Of a stretch of DNA of 64,000 nt, positions 25,994 to 42,908 are shown piece after piece (positions within the stretch are counted from its first letter, which is position 1; each line of letters opens with the position of its first letter). Below the pieces are notes generated by a model. That model was not told where the DNA came from, did no database searches, and was given only the letters and a program-made list of their open reading frames with translations. This DNA is from Ichthyophthirius multifiliis (taxonomy: Eukaryota > Ciliophora > Oligohymenophorea > Hymenostomatida). The stretch is taken from the NCBI RefSeq assembly GCF_000220395.1, contig NW_004086074.1, positions 1 through 64,000 on the forward strand. The letters are read 5' to 3'. The translations under genes were made by a program, and so were the position numbers.

Positions 25994-28900
25994 TCAATTA
26001 TATTATTTCATTTCTACAACTTTATGTCCACCAACTTACTATTATTATTATTTTTGAGAGTTACTTTGAGAAACTCTTTAAGACTTTCTAATAGATTATC
26101 TAAGAGAGCTTCTAGCTCTTAATTATGAAGGTCTATTAATGATGTCTCTTATAGTACCCTATTAGTCAAATGGTACGTTTTTAGGGGGTTCTTCAGATAA
26201 TAATTTGCAAGTATTGAAAAACCCGACAGGGATAAGTTTAATAATAAAGCCAACTAAAAGGGAAGATAAACCAATAAAAATGCAAGTAATATTCTAACTA
26301 GTAGTTAAAGGAGCACATTTAACAGCTTTTCCTCCGATTTCAATAATAGTCATTTGAACAATAATAGTTCCAAAAATAACAAACAAAAACATAGAATTAT
26401 TAAAAAAACCAACAAAAACATTTTTTTCTTCTCTTTTGAGTTTTCTGGCATTTATTTCGTTAAAGACTTACAAATAAACAAAAACGTTAAAGAAAATTGT
26501 ATAATGAATTCCATTTTCTTCATTCCAAGGCTTTGCATGAATACTAGAAGATATATCAAATAAATCTGGTCCATAAAAAAGTATAATAGTAAGTACAATA
26601 ATTTAATAAACTCCATGACAAATTATATTTCTCCACATTAAAGCATTTATCATAGGTTCAGTTCTAGAAATTGGTTTTCTTTTTAACAATTCCATATTAG
26701 GGGATTCTGTAGCAAGTGCTAAAGACGCCAACGTGTCCATAATAAGGTTAACCCATAACATTTAGATTGAATTAAGGGGCGACTCTCTTAAAATGACACC
26801 TCCCATAAATGCCATGAACATAGCAACGATGTTAACTGTAACTTAAAATTATAAAAATTTTCTAATACATTCAAATATATTTCTTCCCCATTTAATAGAA
26901 GTTATTATTGAACTAAAATTATCATCAAGGATAATTATTCCGGAGGCTTCTTTGGCTATTTCTGTTCCTGCGATTCCCATAGCAAATCCTATGTCTGCTT
27001 TTTTTAGTGCTGGAGCATCATTAGTACCATCTCCTGTAACTGCAACAACTTATCCACATTATTTGAAGCCTGTTACAAGTAAATATTTATCATCAGGAGA
27101 AGAACGAGCCAATACTCTCAAGTGGGGAGCTATTTCTTTAAATTTATCAAGATTCCCAACTGAAACTTTATCGTTAACAGAAACTATTCCTCCAACTAAT
27201 TATCTGAAATATTTTCCTTCCATAACGGTATAAGGATTATCTGCAACATTGAAATCTTAGGCGATTATTCCAGCCTCTTTTGATATTGCTATTGCTGTAT
27301 CTAAATTATCACCTGTTACCATTCTTACAGTTATTCCAGCAGCTCTACATGTAGATACTGCTTCAGAAATTCCAGGTCTGAGAGGATCTTATATTCCGGT
27401 TAAACCTAATATTATTAAGTCAGATTCTAGATTTTCGTCATTTGATAATAATTGTTCGGTCATTTAGGACGCCGGGTACTCTTTATATGCTATTAAGATT
27501 GTACGAAGAGATGCATCAGCAAATTTCTTCAGATTTGATTTTAATAAACCTATATATTCTTCGTTAATATATTATTCTTCTCCAAATTTATTAACGTATT
27601 TACAACATAAAGGCAATAATAGATCTGGAGCTCCTTTCGTATATACACGGATTGTGTTTTCTTATGATTTATATACTGTCGACATTCTTTTACGACTTGA
27701 TGAAAAAGGTATTATTTTTATAATCTTTGATTTTTTTTTTTTTTTGAAAAAATATATATTTTTTTACATTTTCAGATGGACGATATTTGTTAAAATCAAA
27801 TCCAAATTCGTAAGCCATTTGAAGTAGAGCACATTCAGTTTTATTTCCTATTTATTCAAACTTTCCTATTTCACTTATTTTAGGGAATGCATTAGAATTA
27901 ATACAAATTCTATTTTTCATAAAAATAAACAAAAAAAACATATATATAAATTACCCTTCACACAAATAATTAAGAATTTTTTTTTAGAAATCTTTACTTT
28001 AAAATTCTGAAAAAATATTTTCTTAAGCAAAAAGCCTAGTAACTTTCATTTTATTTTAAGTAAGTGTACCTGTTTTATCACTACAAATGGTATGAGCTCC
28101 ACCCATAGTTTCACAAGCTTCCAAAAATCTAACTAAATTATTTTCTTCTTTCATTTTTCCTACAGAATAAGCTAAGGCAATAGTAACAGCCAAAGGAAGT
28201 CCTTCAGGGACGGCAACAACAACAATAGTAACAGCAATAATGAAAAATCCGACAATATCTTCAATATTAGCAATTTAGATAATAGAATATCCATTAAGAT
28301 AATTTGAAATCATTAAATTAACTATCATTGCACAAAAAGTTAAAGTAGCACATGTTATACCTATTTTTCCTATTTCGTCTGCTAAAACGTCTAGTTTTTC
28401 TTACAAAGGAGTTTTCACATCATCATCTTCTTCTTATAAACGTAATTTTAGTTTGCCATTTTAGGAATTTACACCTACGGCACTTATTAACATTTCTCCA
28501 CTTCCTTCTATTACTTTTGAACCTGAAACTAAAAATGGAGCTGGTTTTTCGGGATGATTATAAGGTTATTTCTTAATAGGATCTGATTCTCCGGTAATGG
28601 AAGATTCGTCACATATTAAATTATTTCCTTTTATTAATACACCATCTACTGGGAATATTTCTCCTGTTTCTATTTGCATTAAATCACCTACTAGTAAACT
28701 AAATATTGAAATATTTTCAACCTTATTTATTATTATTATTAAATTAAATTATATATCTTATCAATATTTTATTTTACTTTTCCATCACGGACTACATTAA
28801 CATTTCTTCTTTCTGCTTATTAATTAAGCTTTCTAAATTATTTATCTTTCATATAATCATTTATAGATGTTACAGATACTATAATTATTACTGCTACGAA

Positions 28901-29530
28901 TATTGCAAAACCTTCTAACCATCCTTATTCTAAGCCTTCTTCAATTACTCCAACAATTAAAGACACTAAAGATGCAGCACATAATATTCTAAGGATCTTA
29001 TCTTCAAATTATCCTATTATCTTATTTTTTTTTAGATTAAAATATACATTTTTTTTTGTTAATTACTAATTCCCATAATGTTTTTGAAGGTTTTACTATT
29101 TATTCATTAATTCCAAAACTATTAAGTTTAAATTAAATTTAATTTGTTAATAATTTTATTTTACGCTTTTTAACGTTCTAACAAAGATTATTAGCTTGAA
29201 TCAATACCATTCTTTTTGTTATATTTATTGTTATATAAACATATTTTTATATTTTTATACTTTTAAACTGGTTTTTAATAATGATGCTAACCCTTATATT
29301 CCATTATAATCACAAAGTTTTTTGACAGATTCACCATCACGAATATGGTCAGGTTAAAATAAATCACTATTTTTAATTTTTAAATATTTTTTATTTATTA
29401 AAGGAAATAATTAAGTATAAATTCAATTTTTTATTAAAAAGATTAGATTAAGTTACCATAATTCTTTTTAAGTTATTTTAAATGATGTACTAGACAAATG
29501 ATCAATTAATGGAGCCTTTATATCAGTCAT
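25994..29530 (-). CDS. ATP2B: Plasma-membrane-type Ca2+-transporting P-type ATPase (PMCA/PMC1)
   Basis: P-type IIB pump expelling Ca2+ from the cytosol at the cell membrane or alveolar sacs. Seen in order: N-terminal [20 protein letters not shown] and [11 protein letters not shown], actuator [20 protein letters not shown] with the TGES loop, M4 [20 protein letters not shown] (the PEGL Ca2+-site motif), phosphorylation loop [13 protein letters not shown] near 28060-28100, nucleotide-binding [35 protein letters not shown], hinge [19 protein letters not shown], then M5-M10 with [32 protein letters not shown] and FFNVFVY. The C-terminus ([20 protein letters not shown] then SIRKSQRV) is basic and could bind calmodulin. 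Introns occur near 29230-29280, 29020-29060, 28700-28780, 27905-27960 and 27720-27775. All catalytic motifs are intact. Confidence 0.97.
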
Positions 29531-29820
29531 TTTTTTTTTCTATATTTTTTTTTTTTTTATTATTATACTCTTAATATAAATTTATTTAAATAATTTATAT
29601 TTATATTGTTTTTTTCTTCTTTTTTTTGAAATTTATTTAAATTCTAATATTTTATTTTATTTATAAATAGTAATTTTTATTTAAAAAAAATTAATAAAAT
29701 ATATAAATATATATATTTATATATATATATATATATATTATTTTATTTAAAATAATATATAATATTTTTAAGTATTTATTATTATTTATAAATTAAATAT
29801 ATAAATAATTTAATAATAAA

Positions 29821-32800
29821 TCAAATTTGTATTTATTTATATAAAATATTATTATTGTTAAAATTATTAGTTTAATTGAAAATAGTATTAGTTATTTATT
29901 TTCTATTTCTTTTGTTTAAGCTAATTTTTTTTAAAAACTGAAGAATATTATTTTACTTATACAATTTATTTTACAAAAAGTTTTATTATTTTTATATTAC
30001 AATATCATAATTAAATAACGGATTATAATATTTATAAGCTTTCAATAAATCAATAATAATACAATAAAATTTATCTTAATAATGTTTAGTGTATACACTT
30101 TCATTTTAATTTTTAAAATCATAACCCTAAAAGTTTTTATTAGATTCTTCTAATAATTAAGATTTAATATTATTCTTTATTATAGTTTTTCTTTCACTTA
30201 TTTTAGGTTCTTAAGATTTTTTATCTTTCTTTTTTAAATATATTTTGTCAGTAATTTTTTCTTTTAATTATTATTATTATTTTAATGAGCTAATATTAGT
30301 ATTTTAATCTTTAATTAATTATATATTAAGGTTTTCAATGCTTTCAAAGAATACTTCTTCTTTATTATTACTTCCTTCCGAAAAATTAAAACAATCAGCT
30401 TCTTCAATTTCTATTTATTTAGTTTTAAAAAAATCTACATTAGTAATTAATTATTAACTGATATTTTATTTTAAAACAAATTATTCTTAAATTTGTTAAT
30501 CACTTTTTTTATTAAAATATTCTAAATTTTATTCATCCTTACAATAAGTACTAATTCTATCAGAAAATTATTCATCATCAAATTAAATATTTTTTTTTTA
30601 TAATATACTATTTCTATTTTCTTTTTTTTGATGATTTTTTTTATTATCATTTTAAATTATTGGACTTAAACACATTTGTTAATTTTGTTCATCTTTTATT
30701 TAAAAAATCTAAGTATTTGATTAAGTTTAAGAATATTCATCTTACTTTTCTTCGCTTGAATAAAATAGTTGATTATCATTTGAATTATCTAAATCTTAAT
30801 CTTCTTTATACTAATAGTGTGTATTTTGATAATAATTTAAACTATTAAGAGTATTTTGCTTTTTTCGTTTTCTATTTGTTGTATTATTGCGTTATATATG
30901 AGCTACACTATAATTTAATTTCCTTATAAAAGGTTATATAGAAAGCGTAAAGTGTGTTTTAGGACAATTTATAGACAAATGATCTGTTTATTTACATTAA
31001 TAACAATTAATATTAGAATTAAAATAATTATTATTAGATATAATATCGTTTTTTAACATTTGAAAAGTCTCGAAATCTTCATCACTTTCAGCAATAATTT
31101 GCATGAACTTCTCTCTATTAATCCTAAATACTCTACAAAAATCAAGAGCTTTAGCAGAAGCTGTACGCTTGAATCCAGTAATAAATCCAACTTCCCCAAA
31201 AAATTGTTTTTTTTTAATTTTTAAACTATAGAACTTCCTCTTTATGATCCTTTTATTGAACTTTAAACAGTTATAATTATGGTACCTTTTTCTATATAGT
31301 AAATAGAAGAATCATCCTTATCATCTTAGCTAAATATAGTTTCTCCAGGAGAAAAGAGGCATTCTTCCATAATTTAGCAAATATGATTGAGAGACTTGAG
31401 ACGGGAAATTAAGGGAATATTTTTCAAATATTAGGAATTTACATCTTCAATTAAATTTTCTCTTAATTGTTTTGAAAGTCTTAATAAAACTTATTATTCT
31501 TATTCTTTTTCAATTTAATTTGATTGCTTTTATTTAAAAAAAAAAAAATTTTTTGTTTTTTAAAAAAAAAAATAACATTATAAAAATATTCTAAATAATT
31601 TGATACTTAGATTTTTATTTAATTATTTGCATTTCCTTTTCTCATAAAATTATGAATTATTTGCATATCATTTAGAAAATCTGCGTTTCTTCTTTTTATG
31701 TTTGCTATTATGATTCCTATTGAATTCACATTATAAGCATAAAACATTCCAGAAAAAAACATTGTCAAAATTGCAAAAATACATTCAATCCAATTTTTAG
31801 GAGTTACATCACCATATCCAACAGAAATCATAGTTGCAGCTAAGTAATATAATGAATAAACATATTTAACTTATATATCTGCATTATTTAGATTTTAAGC
31901 ATCTATCCATGTATCACTTCTTTTCAAAAACTTTATTTCATAAAGAGCTAATCCGTGCCATAAGGATGAAAAAATATGGCATACTAAACATATTAACAAA
32001 CCTTATTTTACTAAATCAATACAATTTTTATAATCATATTAAAAGCTAAAAATGAAGGAAAGCCTATTTAAAATTTTATACAACTAAAAAGTTTTTAAAA
32101 ATAATAAAATGTAAATGAAATGATTTTCGTGTATAATATTAAGACTGTTTAAGAAATTAAAATAAACAATAAATAAAGGAATAATAGCTAATAAATCTAA
32201 AAAAAAATTTAATTTAAAATAATTCAAAGCAATTTTAATTCTACTTTAAATCAAGTTTCCTTTCTTAAGAATTCCAGTATTAAAATTTAGAAATAAATCA
32301 ATAACAAAAATAATAAAGCAAAATTTAAAATAGTTTATATATTAATTAGTATTCATTTCAAAAAATTAAATTAAAGAATTATAAAATAAAATTAAAAATA
32401 TGTTTCCAGCCAAAAATATATCCCATAAAAAACGTAGATAGCTATTTGGCTGCAAAACAGGTATTCTACTGCATATTTAACTTAATTATTATAAGTAAAA
32501 TTATAACAAATTACCTAATTTATCTAGCTTTTTCCTTTGTTGATTTCTATATAATAAATTTTATGTATAATTTGATGACACATCTTATATCAAACTAAAT
32601 TACTATTGAGTTAATTTACTACAAATTCTTATATTTTTAGTAGATAATTTATAATATTTCCTAACATTAAACAATAATTTTAATGATAATATTAACTTTA
32701 ATAGTCCTCTTGTATAATTACATTCGTTTTATAATTCTTTTATTTCATCTTCGATATTTTTCTATTCTTTTGTTTCTTTTGCTTCTTTTACTTCTTCAGA

Positions 32801-32876
32801 ATTTATTAATTAAGATAAACTTATTAATACTGCTGAACGTTTCCTTAATAATTTTTTATCCTTAACTATTGAACAT
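29821..32876 (-). CDS. Voltage-gated-type K+ channel with cyclic-nucleotide-binding domain and C-terminal CCHC zinc knuckle
   Basis: Six-TM channel of the EAG/HCN/CNG superfamily in the membrane. Seen: cytosolic N-terminus with a charged helix (SEEVKEAKETKEQ), S1-S5 hydrophobic segments between about 32420 and 31830, pore YYLAATMISVGYGDVTPKNW near 31780-31850 with the K+ filter SVGYGD, S6 LTMFFSGMFYAYNVNSIG, a C-linker NADFLNDMQIIHNFMRKG, and a cNMP domain: VLLRLSKQLRENLIEDVNSQ, LFSPGETIF, YYIEKGTIIIT, FGEVGFITGFKRTASAKALD. It is followed at about 30965-31015 by CYQCKQTDHLSINC (C-X2-C-X4-H-X4-C). A Gln/Asn/Asp-rich tail of about 350 residues ends at TGA (complement of 29821-29823). The start ATG needs a frame change at an A6 run just downstream; an upstream exon is possible. 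Confidence 0.88.
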
Positions 32877-33500
32877 TTTATATTATTCTCCTTTTTAATT
32901 TATTTTATAAATATTATGTTTACTAAATATTTATTTAAACTAAATTATTATACCGTTTATTTATTCTAGTTTTATGTATTATCATTTAAATTATCTTAGC
33001 ATATTAAAGAAGAGTTCATGTTGTTATTTATATAATTTTTTAATGATTGAATCTTAAAAAATTGAATATTATTATATAAAAATTTATAAAAATTATATTT
33101 TTAAGTCGTAATATTTTAATATGATAAAGTTTTTAAGAATTAATTTAAAATAAGATAAATAAAGCATTTAAAATAAAACTAATAAAATTAATATTTCTAT
33201 TATAAAATATATAAAATTCTTCAGAATAACAGTAAATACATAAATATATATTCATATATTTAATTATTTTTTTAAAGGTTTTTATATAAAATAGAAATAT
33301 GTAACTATTTTAAATAAATTTATTTTTTTTGTTAACATTACAAACTATAATATTTAAAAAAAATTTTGCTTACTATATTTTTAATGTGTTTTATATATTT
33401 ATATATTTAATAAAAATAAAAATGATTTAAATTTAGCATTTATAAATAAAATATTCTTATCTTAAATATTATTTGTGACATTTTTTTAAAAAGTAAAATA

Positions 33501-33574
<74 letters not shown>

Positions 33575-34508
33575 TTTAATAAAAATATAGGTTGTAACGT
33601 ACATAGTAAAAATAATAATAAATATATAAATAAATCAATAATTCAGAATTTATAATTAAAAGACTTATCAAAATGCCATAAAAAAATATATGTTACCCTA
33701 AAAATTTATTTATAATTATTTTATTATATTTATTTCTTTACATTAATTAAAATAAACTAGAAAAGTATTATATAATATTTTTACCGCTGTTTAGGATTTC
33801 TAACAGGCCAATTTTAGAATTATTTTTTTATTTTATTAATTATTTTATTTTTATTTTTAAAATTTTTGTAAATTAAATGTAAAAAAAAAGGAAATTAATA
33901 AAATTTGAATTTAGTATTTTAAAATTATCATTAAATTTTTTGAGTTAAAGATTAACTTTCCAAAAAAATTAAAAATAATCTTTTAAAAGTTAATAAATTT
34001 AAATGGAGAATTAAAATTTTTATACTTAAAATGGTATGGATTTATAAAATTAAAAAACATATATAATAATTCTATTTATATTTATATATATATTTATATT
34101 ATATTATATATTTATATATTTATAAATATATATATTTATATATATATAATTGTATGTATTTATATATACATATTTTTATTTACTTTTATTAATTCATTAT
34201 TTAATTTATTTCTATTATAATTTATTTATTTATATTTTTTTTTTTATTATTACTTAAATTTTTTCAATAAGGTTTTTTTTTTCAATTTTTATATATTTTT
34301 AGAATTTTTTTTTTATATATTATATATTTATTTATATTAATTTTCTTTAAATTTATTACTACTTCTATTTATATATATATTATTTTTTTATATTATTATA
34401 ATTGACTAAGCTAAAAAATTAATTTTTTTATTTAATATTATGAAAAGTATTTCAAAATTAAATATATTAAATTTCTATTTCTTTTTTAATTTTATATTTA
34501 TTATATTT
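32877..34508. other. AT-rich intergenic region with long (TA)n tract
   Basis: 1.6 kb without a credible reading frame. It contains the longest TA dinucleotide run of the window (33504-33571) and lies between two minus-strand genes. Confidence 0.6.
33504..33571. repeat. (TA)n microsatellite, about 34 units
   Basis: Perfect TA dinucleotide run of about 68 bases in an intergenic region. Its true length may differ because such runs assemble poorly. Confidence 0.9.
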
Positions 34509-37912
<3,404 letters not shown>

Positions 37913-38897
37913 TATTTATTTTTTTAATTTTTTATTTTTATTTTTTTTTTTTATTTTTTTTTAGTAAAAATTATTGTAAAGAGGAGAAAAAAAATTTAAA
38001 TGTTAATTTTATAAAATAATAATAATTTTTTTTAAACAAACATTCAATAATAAACAAAAATAAAGGCATATTAAAGAAATTTAAATATTAAAATAATAAT
38101 TTCGAAGCAAATTTTTTATTTTTATATTTATAAAATTAAGCACTTTATAAATTTAACTTCTTAATATAAATATAGACTATTAAAAATATATTTTATTTAT
38201 TTTAAATAAGATAAAAAACAATAGATAAAAGCTACTTATTAATAATTATATTTTTAAAAAAATACATAGATAAATAATAAAATTATCAAATATATTTTCT
38301 AAGTTTAAGATTCTTAATAATAATAATAATATATTAAAATTTTTGTTAAAACTAAAATATAATCAAACAAACTATTAAATATATGGAAATATTTATAATG
38401 AAATTTATATTGCATTTTAAAATATATTTTATATGTAATAAAACTCATTAAAATGTAATAAATTTAAAATTATTTATTTATTTCTTAATTAATATTTTTG
38501 ATATTATTTACAAAAAAATTATAAATATTATTTTATATTCAATTTTAGTATTATTTCATTTTCTTTTGTTAAATTTAATTTTTTTTAATTTAAAAATAAT
38601 ATAAATTAATCTTCTATTTCTCTTAAAAAACTAAGATAATTTGTTTGTATTAAATAGGTAAAAATTAAATAAAAAAAAAGGAATATAAATAATCTTGTTT
38701 GTAAATTTACCCATATACTAATTATTGGGAATTAAATATTATTTTAATATATTGATTTATTAAATAAGTTATTATAAATTTTTAATATTAAAATATATGA
38801 TATTATAAAAATAAACAAAATGAAAAAAATATAGATATTATATATAAATATTTTTATAATTATATATTAATAATACATAATATATTTATTATTTAAA
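37913..38897. other. AT-rich intergenic region, no gene seen
   Basis: About 1 kb of A/T sequence upstream of the FAM184-like gene; it should hold that gene's promoter. No repeat array or RNA gene seen. Confidence 0.6.
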
Positions 38898-39314
38898 TCA
38901 TTTTAAATTTTATTAATCACTATCATCTGATAATACTATTTAATCTTCTTCTTATAGATTTATATCCCTTGCAAACTCTTCATAATTCTTGTATTTTAGT
39001 CTATGTATTTTATATTAAGCTGATTAAACTAATCTTTCTAAATGCAATTTAGTTAATTTTTTAATTTCCATATCTAATTATTTGGCTGATTTTTTATTTG
39101 TTAAATTTAGTATTTTTATTTTATTTCTATTTTGTAAGTATTAATAACTAAATCTCAAAATGGAAATTATCATAAAAAATTGAATTAAATAAAGTAAGTT
39201 CATTAAGGTTTAATTATTTTTAAAAATTAAAATCTATTTCTTAATTTAATATTAAAAGGTGTATAATATTTAGAATAGCAATATTACTATTAATGTTTTT
39301 GATATTTTATCCAT
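38898..39314 (-). CDS. Small unknown protein, possible N-terminal membrane segments
   Basis: One open frame of 138 codons from ATG (39312-39314) to TGA (complement of 38898-38900). The first 65 residues are hydrophobic (MDKISKTLIVILLFQILYTF; NLLYLIQFFMIISILRFS). The second half has normal protein composition: TNKKSAKQLDMEIKKLTKLH, LERLVQSAQYKIHRLKYKNY, EEFARDINLQEEDQIVLSDD. The hydrophobic part is also what A/T noncoding DNA would encode, and an acceptor-like TTACAAAATAG lies near 39138. The C-terminal part may therefore be the last exon of a longer gene whose earlier exon is the coding-like stretch at about 39655-39993. The helical acidic C-terminal half is the reliable part. Confidence 0.5.
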
Positions 39315-39654
39315 TTTTTTTTTCTAAGTGTTTTATATATAAAATTACTTTATATTTATTTTAATTTTTTTTTTTAAAATTTGAAAATTATAAAATAATA
39401 TATTTAATATATATGATATTTTTATAGTAGTAAAAGAATCTAAAAATATTTTAGTTTTAATTAATATTTTATGATTTTAATATATATAAATTAAATAATA
39501 TAGTATTTAATTACAGTAAAAAATTTGAATATATAAAGAAAATAGTTGAATTATATACAATAATTGAGTACATATTATGCTAATAAATTAAAATTTATAT
39601 ATATATTAGGATAAAAGGTTTTTTAATATCATTTTTATTTAATTTATTTGACTT

Positions 39655-39993
39655 TAACAGATATAAATATTATTTTACATCAAACAATTACACTATTTCT
39701 ACTTTAATGTTTAATATCTATATTTTAGCTTAATTTAAAATTTTAGACGTTAAATCTTTATTTTAATAATTTTACTTGCTAATATGAAAATATTTATATA
39801 TATCATCATTAAATTCATTATATATATTTTTGCAATTTTTATTCTATTTGAATTCTTTGTATGATAATATTAATTATTTTTAATCAAGCATTTTTTCATT
39901 TTCAATTTAAAGATTAGCAACAAAATGGCCTCTATTATTATTTATTTAATAAATAGTTTTTATCAATAATTTCCATAAATTATTTATTTTATT
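39655..39993 (-). CDS. Possible exon of an unknown gene
   Basis: A minus-strand frame reads INNLWKLLIKTIYQINNNRG, HFVANLQIENEKMLDQKQLI, LSYKEFKQNKNCKNIYNEF, NDDIYKYFHISKQNYQNKD and LTSKILNQAKIQILNIKVEI, with balanced composition unlike the flanking A/T DNA. No convincing start or stop is visible; it may be an exon upstream of the 38898-39314 gene, joined across an intron. Not recognised. Confidence 0.35.
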
Positions 39994-40117
39994 AAAAAAA
40001 AAAATTATATATTTAAAAAATAATATTAAAATATTAAATATTTATCTCTTAATAAATTCAATTAATTTAAATATAAATATTTAATTATTATTTTAATAAT
40101 TATTATAAATAATATTC

Positions 40118-42428
40118 ATGAGTTATATACTTTTAGAAGAATCTAAAAAAGCTTTTGAAATACTAGAAAATGAAATAAATAATAATACAAAAAGTACATA
40201 GAATTTTATAAATTTTATACGAAAAATTTATGAAGAATAAAAGTTTTTTTGGGGCAAATTAAAATATTATTCATAATAATTTTTAGATGATAATAATTAA
40301 TAAGACGAATATATGTATTTAATTAATTTTCTTCTTACAAAGATATGTACCTAATAGATAGTATTTAAAGAATAAGAAGAAGAAATTATTGAACCTTTTG
40401 AAATGTTTATTGAAAATTATAATAATACTAATCAATGCATAAAAGAAAATTGGAACTAAAAACATAATAAATTAAAAGAAAATATAATGAAAAAAGACGA
40501 AATACAAATAGAATGGGAAAAATATACGCTTTTCCTGTCAGATTTAGTAATCGACTTTTCAAATAATAATTAAAGTAAAAATAATTTCTAATTAAAAACA
40601 ATTGAAAAATTTATTACTGTTTTTAATAATAATAATTTTTTTTGCAAAAATGTTTAAAAAAATGATGATTCTTTGAAAACTATTAGTTAAATTTAATAAA
40701 ATATAGTTTCGAAATTAAATGATGCTTTTCAAGCATATAAAGAAAAAGGTAAATTTATTTATATATCATCTTTCTAATTACTAAAAATAGTATAAATTTA
40801 AACTATTAACATAAACGATTTAATAATTTATATTTTTTAAGACAAAAACAATAATTAAAATATTGAAAATGTAAAAAAAAAAGAAAAAAAATTAAAAAAA
40901 AAAGAAATAAATAGATGAAATATTCACTTAAAATGAAGATTATTAGAATTTTTTTAAAAAATCTTAGAAATATTTACAAGATTAAACTTTAATATAATTA
41001 AATTCAAAAAAGTTGAATTTTTTTATCCATATAATAAACTAAATCTCTAAAAAAGATAATATTTTTTAAAATTAATCTTTATTTGAAAACTTAATTGAGA
41101 TTTATCAAGTTTTAAAAAAAAATCAGTCTTTAATATCTAAAAATTCTTTGCTTTTTCCAAAAATTTTCGAAAATGAAAATTTATGGATAAACTTTTTCGA
41201 AAAAACATTAAAATATCCATAAAAAAATTATTCTTCATATTTAAAAATCTTAATAACCTAATTTCAACCATAAACTGATTTATAAACACAGCTTTAATCT
41301 TTTTAAAATCTAATGTAAAATTTAGAAATTAAAAAATCTTAAATAAAGAAAATCCTATAAAATATTTCCCAAAAATACTCTTTAGAACCTAATTTAACAA
41401 AATTAAATAGCCCAAGTAAACTAAATGAAAACTACAAATTATACAGAAAACCCAAAAATAAAAGCGAGAATATAATATAAGTATTAAAAAAGATAATATT
41501 TTACATAAAAAGGGAAAACCTATAATAATTTCCATTAAATATAAATAAAGAAATATATAGAAAATTATATCCTTATTATATGAAAGCCTTATTTTTAAAC
41601 TTCATTAAAAGACCTGAAAAATTCAGGATAAAGTTATTTGAGAAAAAACTAAATATGGAAAATGTAAAAAGTTTTACGTATTTAAATTTAAAATAAAAAA
41701 TAGCACAAGAATATATTTTTTCGAAAATCGAATAAGAAATTTCCAATGATGTTTCCCGTTCTTTATAATTGCATTCCGCTTTTATTAATTCTAATACTTT
41801 ATAAACTCTTCTAAGGATGTATGCTTATTATAATTCTAATATTTCTTATATTTAAGGAATGAATCATATTGCGTTATATCTTTATTTGGTTTTTAAAGAT
41901 GAAGAAAAGGCATTTTGGGCGCTCTAAAATATAATAAATTCATATTGTAAACCTGTTTTGGAAGATCTAAATTATTTAAAAGTAGTTTTTTATTAGATAG
42001 ATTGTCTAATGGCTATGATTACTCCTGAAATTCTTATTCATTTAAAAGGTTTGGGAATTTCTCATTCTGATTACGGAGTAAATATGGTTGTAACAGTGTT
42101 TTCTTGTGTTTTAATGCATTTTTAAAAGAGTTTACTTTTAGATTTATTTTGGGATTTTTTTATTTGTGAAGGATGGAAAGGGTTTTTTAAAAGTTTTTTA
42201 TGGATTTTAAAGTATTTCGAAGACACTATTATTAGTTTAAAGAATTATGATGATTGTCTAATTTTTCTATAGAATTTGAGTTAATAAATGATATTTGGAA
42301 AAGAAGATTTTTGTTTGTTAAAAATAAAATAAGAAATTCAAAACATAAAAGTGTCATAAAAATTTTTAAATTAATGCGAAAATTAATATTTAAAAATATA
42401 AATTAAAAATAAATTAAATAATAAATGA
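40118..42428 (+). CDS. TBC-domain RabGAP with N-terminal helical (BAR-like) region
   Basis: TBC domains speed GTP hydrolysis by Rab GTPases. The N-terminal 230 residues (MSYILLEESKKAFEILENEI, FINFIRKIYEEQKFFWGKLK, YSQQFLDDNNQQDEYM, IENYNNTNQCIKENWNQKH, EIQIEWEKYTLFLSDLV) are long amphipathic helices in the style of an F-BAR/BAR module. An intron follows near 40749-40840. The C-terminal TBC block includes LFLNFIKRPEKFRIKLFEKK, IEQEISNDVSRSL (the place of the R-x-x-W / IxxDxxR motif), SNISYIQGMNHIALYLYLVF (YxQGMN with the glutamine finger), EKAFWALQNIINSY and ISHSDYGVNMVVTVFSCVLM. It ends at TGA 42426-42428. The arginine finger of the IxxDxxR motif is present as DVSR. A short A-rich frame change near 40895-40915 is needed. 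Confidence 0.85.
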
Positions 42429-42445
42429 TAAATGTGAAAAAAAAA

Positions 42446-42480
<35 letters not shown>

Positions 42481-42908
42481 ATAAATAAATTTTTGATTAT
42501 TTGATATTATATTATAAATAATCATTTAATTTATTTCTATATATATTAAATTAATTTTAAATTAAAAAATATAATATATAAAGAAAAAATCAATATTTAT
42601 ATTTGTTAAATATAATTAATAATAAAATAAACATATTTAAATAATTTTAATTATAATAAAATTTATTTTAAAACAGTTTGTTAAAAAAAGAAATTTTAAT
42701 CAAATAATTTTTTTTTTTTAAATATAATATAAAGAAAAATAATAAAATATAAAAAATAAAAAAATATAATAAAAATAAATAGATTAATTAATTATTTATT
42801 AATTAATATAGTTATTATAAAAAATTTTAAATATAATAATAGGTTATATAAAATATTAGAAAATAATATAAAATAAAATTATTGAAATTATATAAAAAAA
42901 ATATTTAG
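42429..42908. other. AT-rich intergenic region, no gene seen
   Basis: 480 bp of A/T sequence between two plus-strand genes, with a short TA tract near 42448-42480. It probably carries the PGM3 promoter. Confidence 0.6.

Noticed and set aside
26952-27233. Plus-strand open frame of 93 codons
   Set aside because: Antisense shadow of the Ca2+ ATPase, whose motifs are read on the minus strand here.
33504-33571. TA tract considered as a replication origin or centromere-like element
   Set aside because: A plain dinucleotide run in an A/T genome; several similar tracts occur, and nothing else supports such a role.
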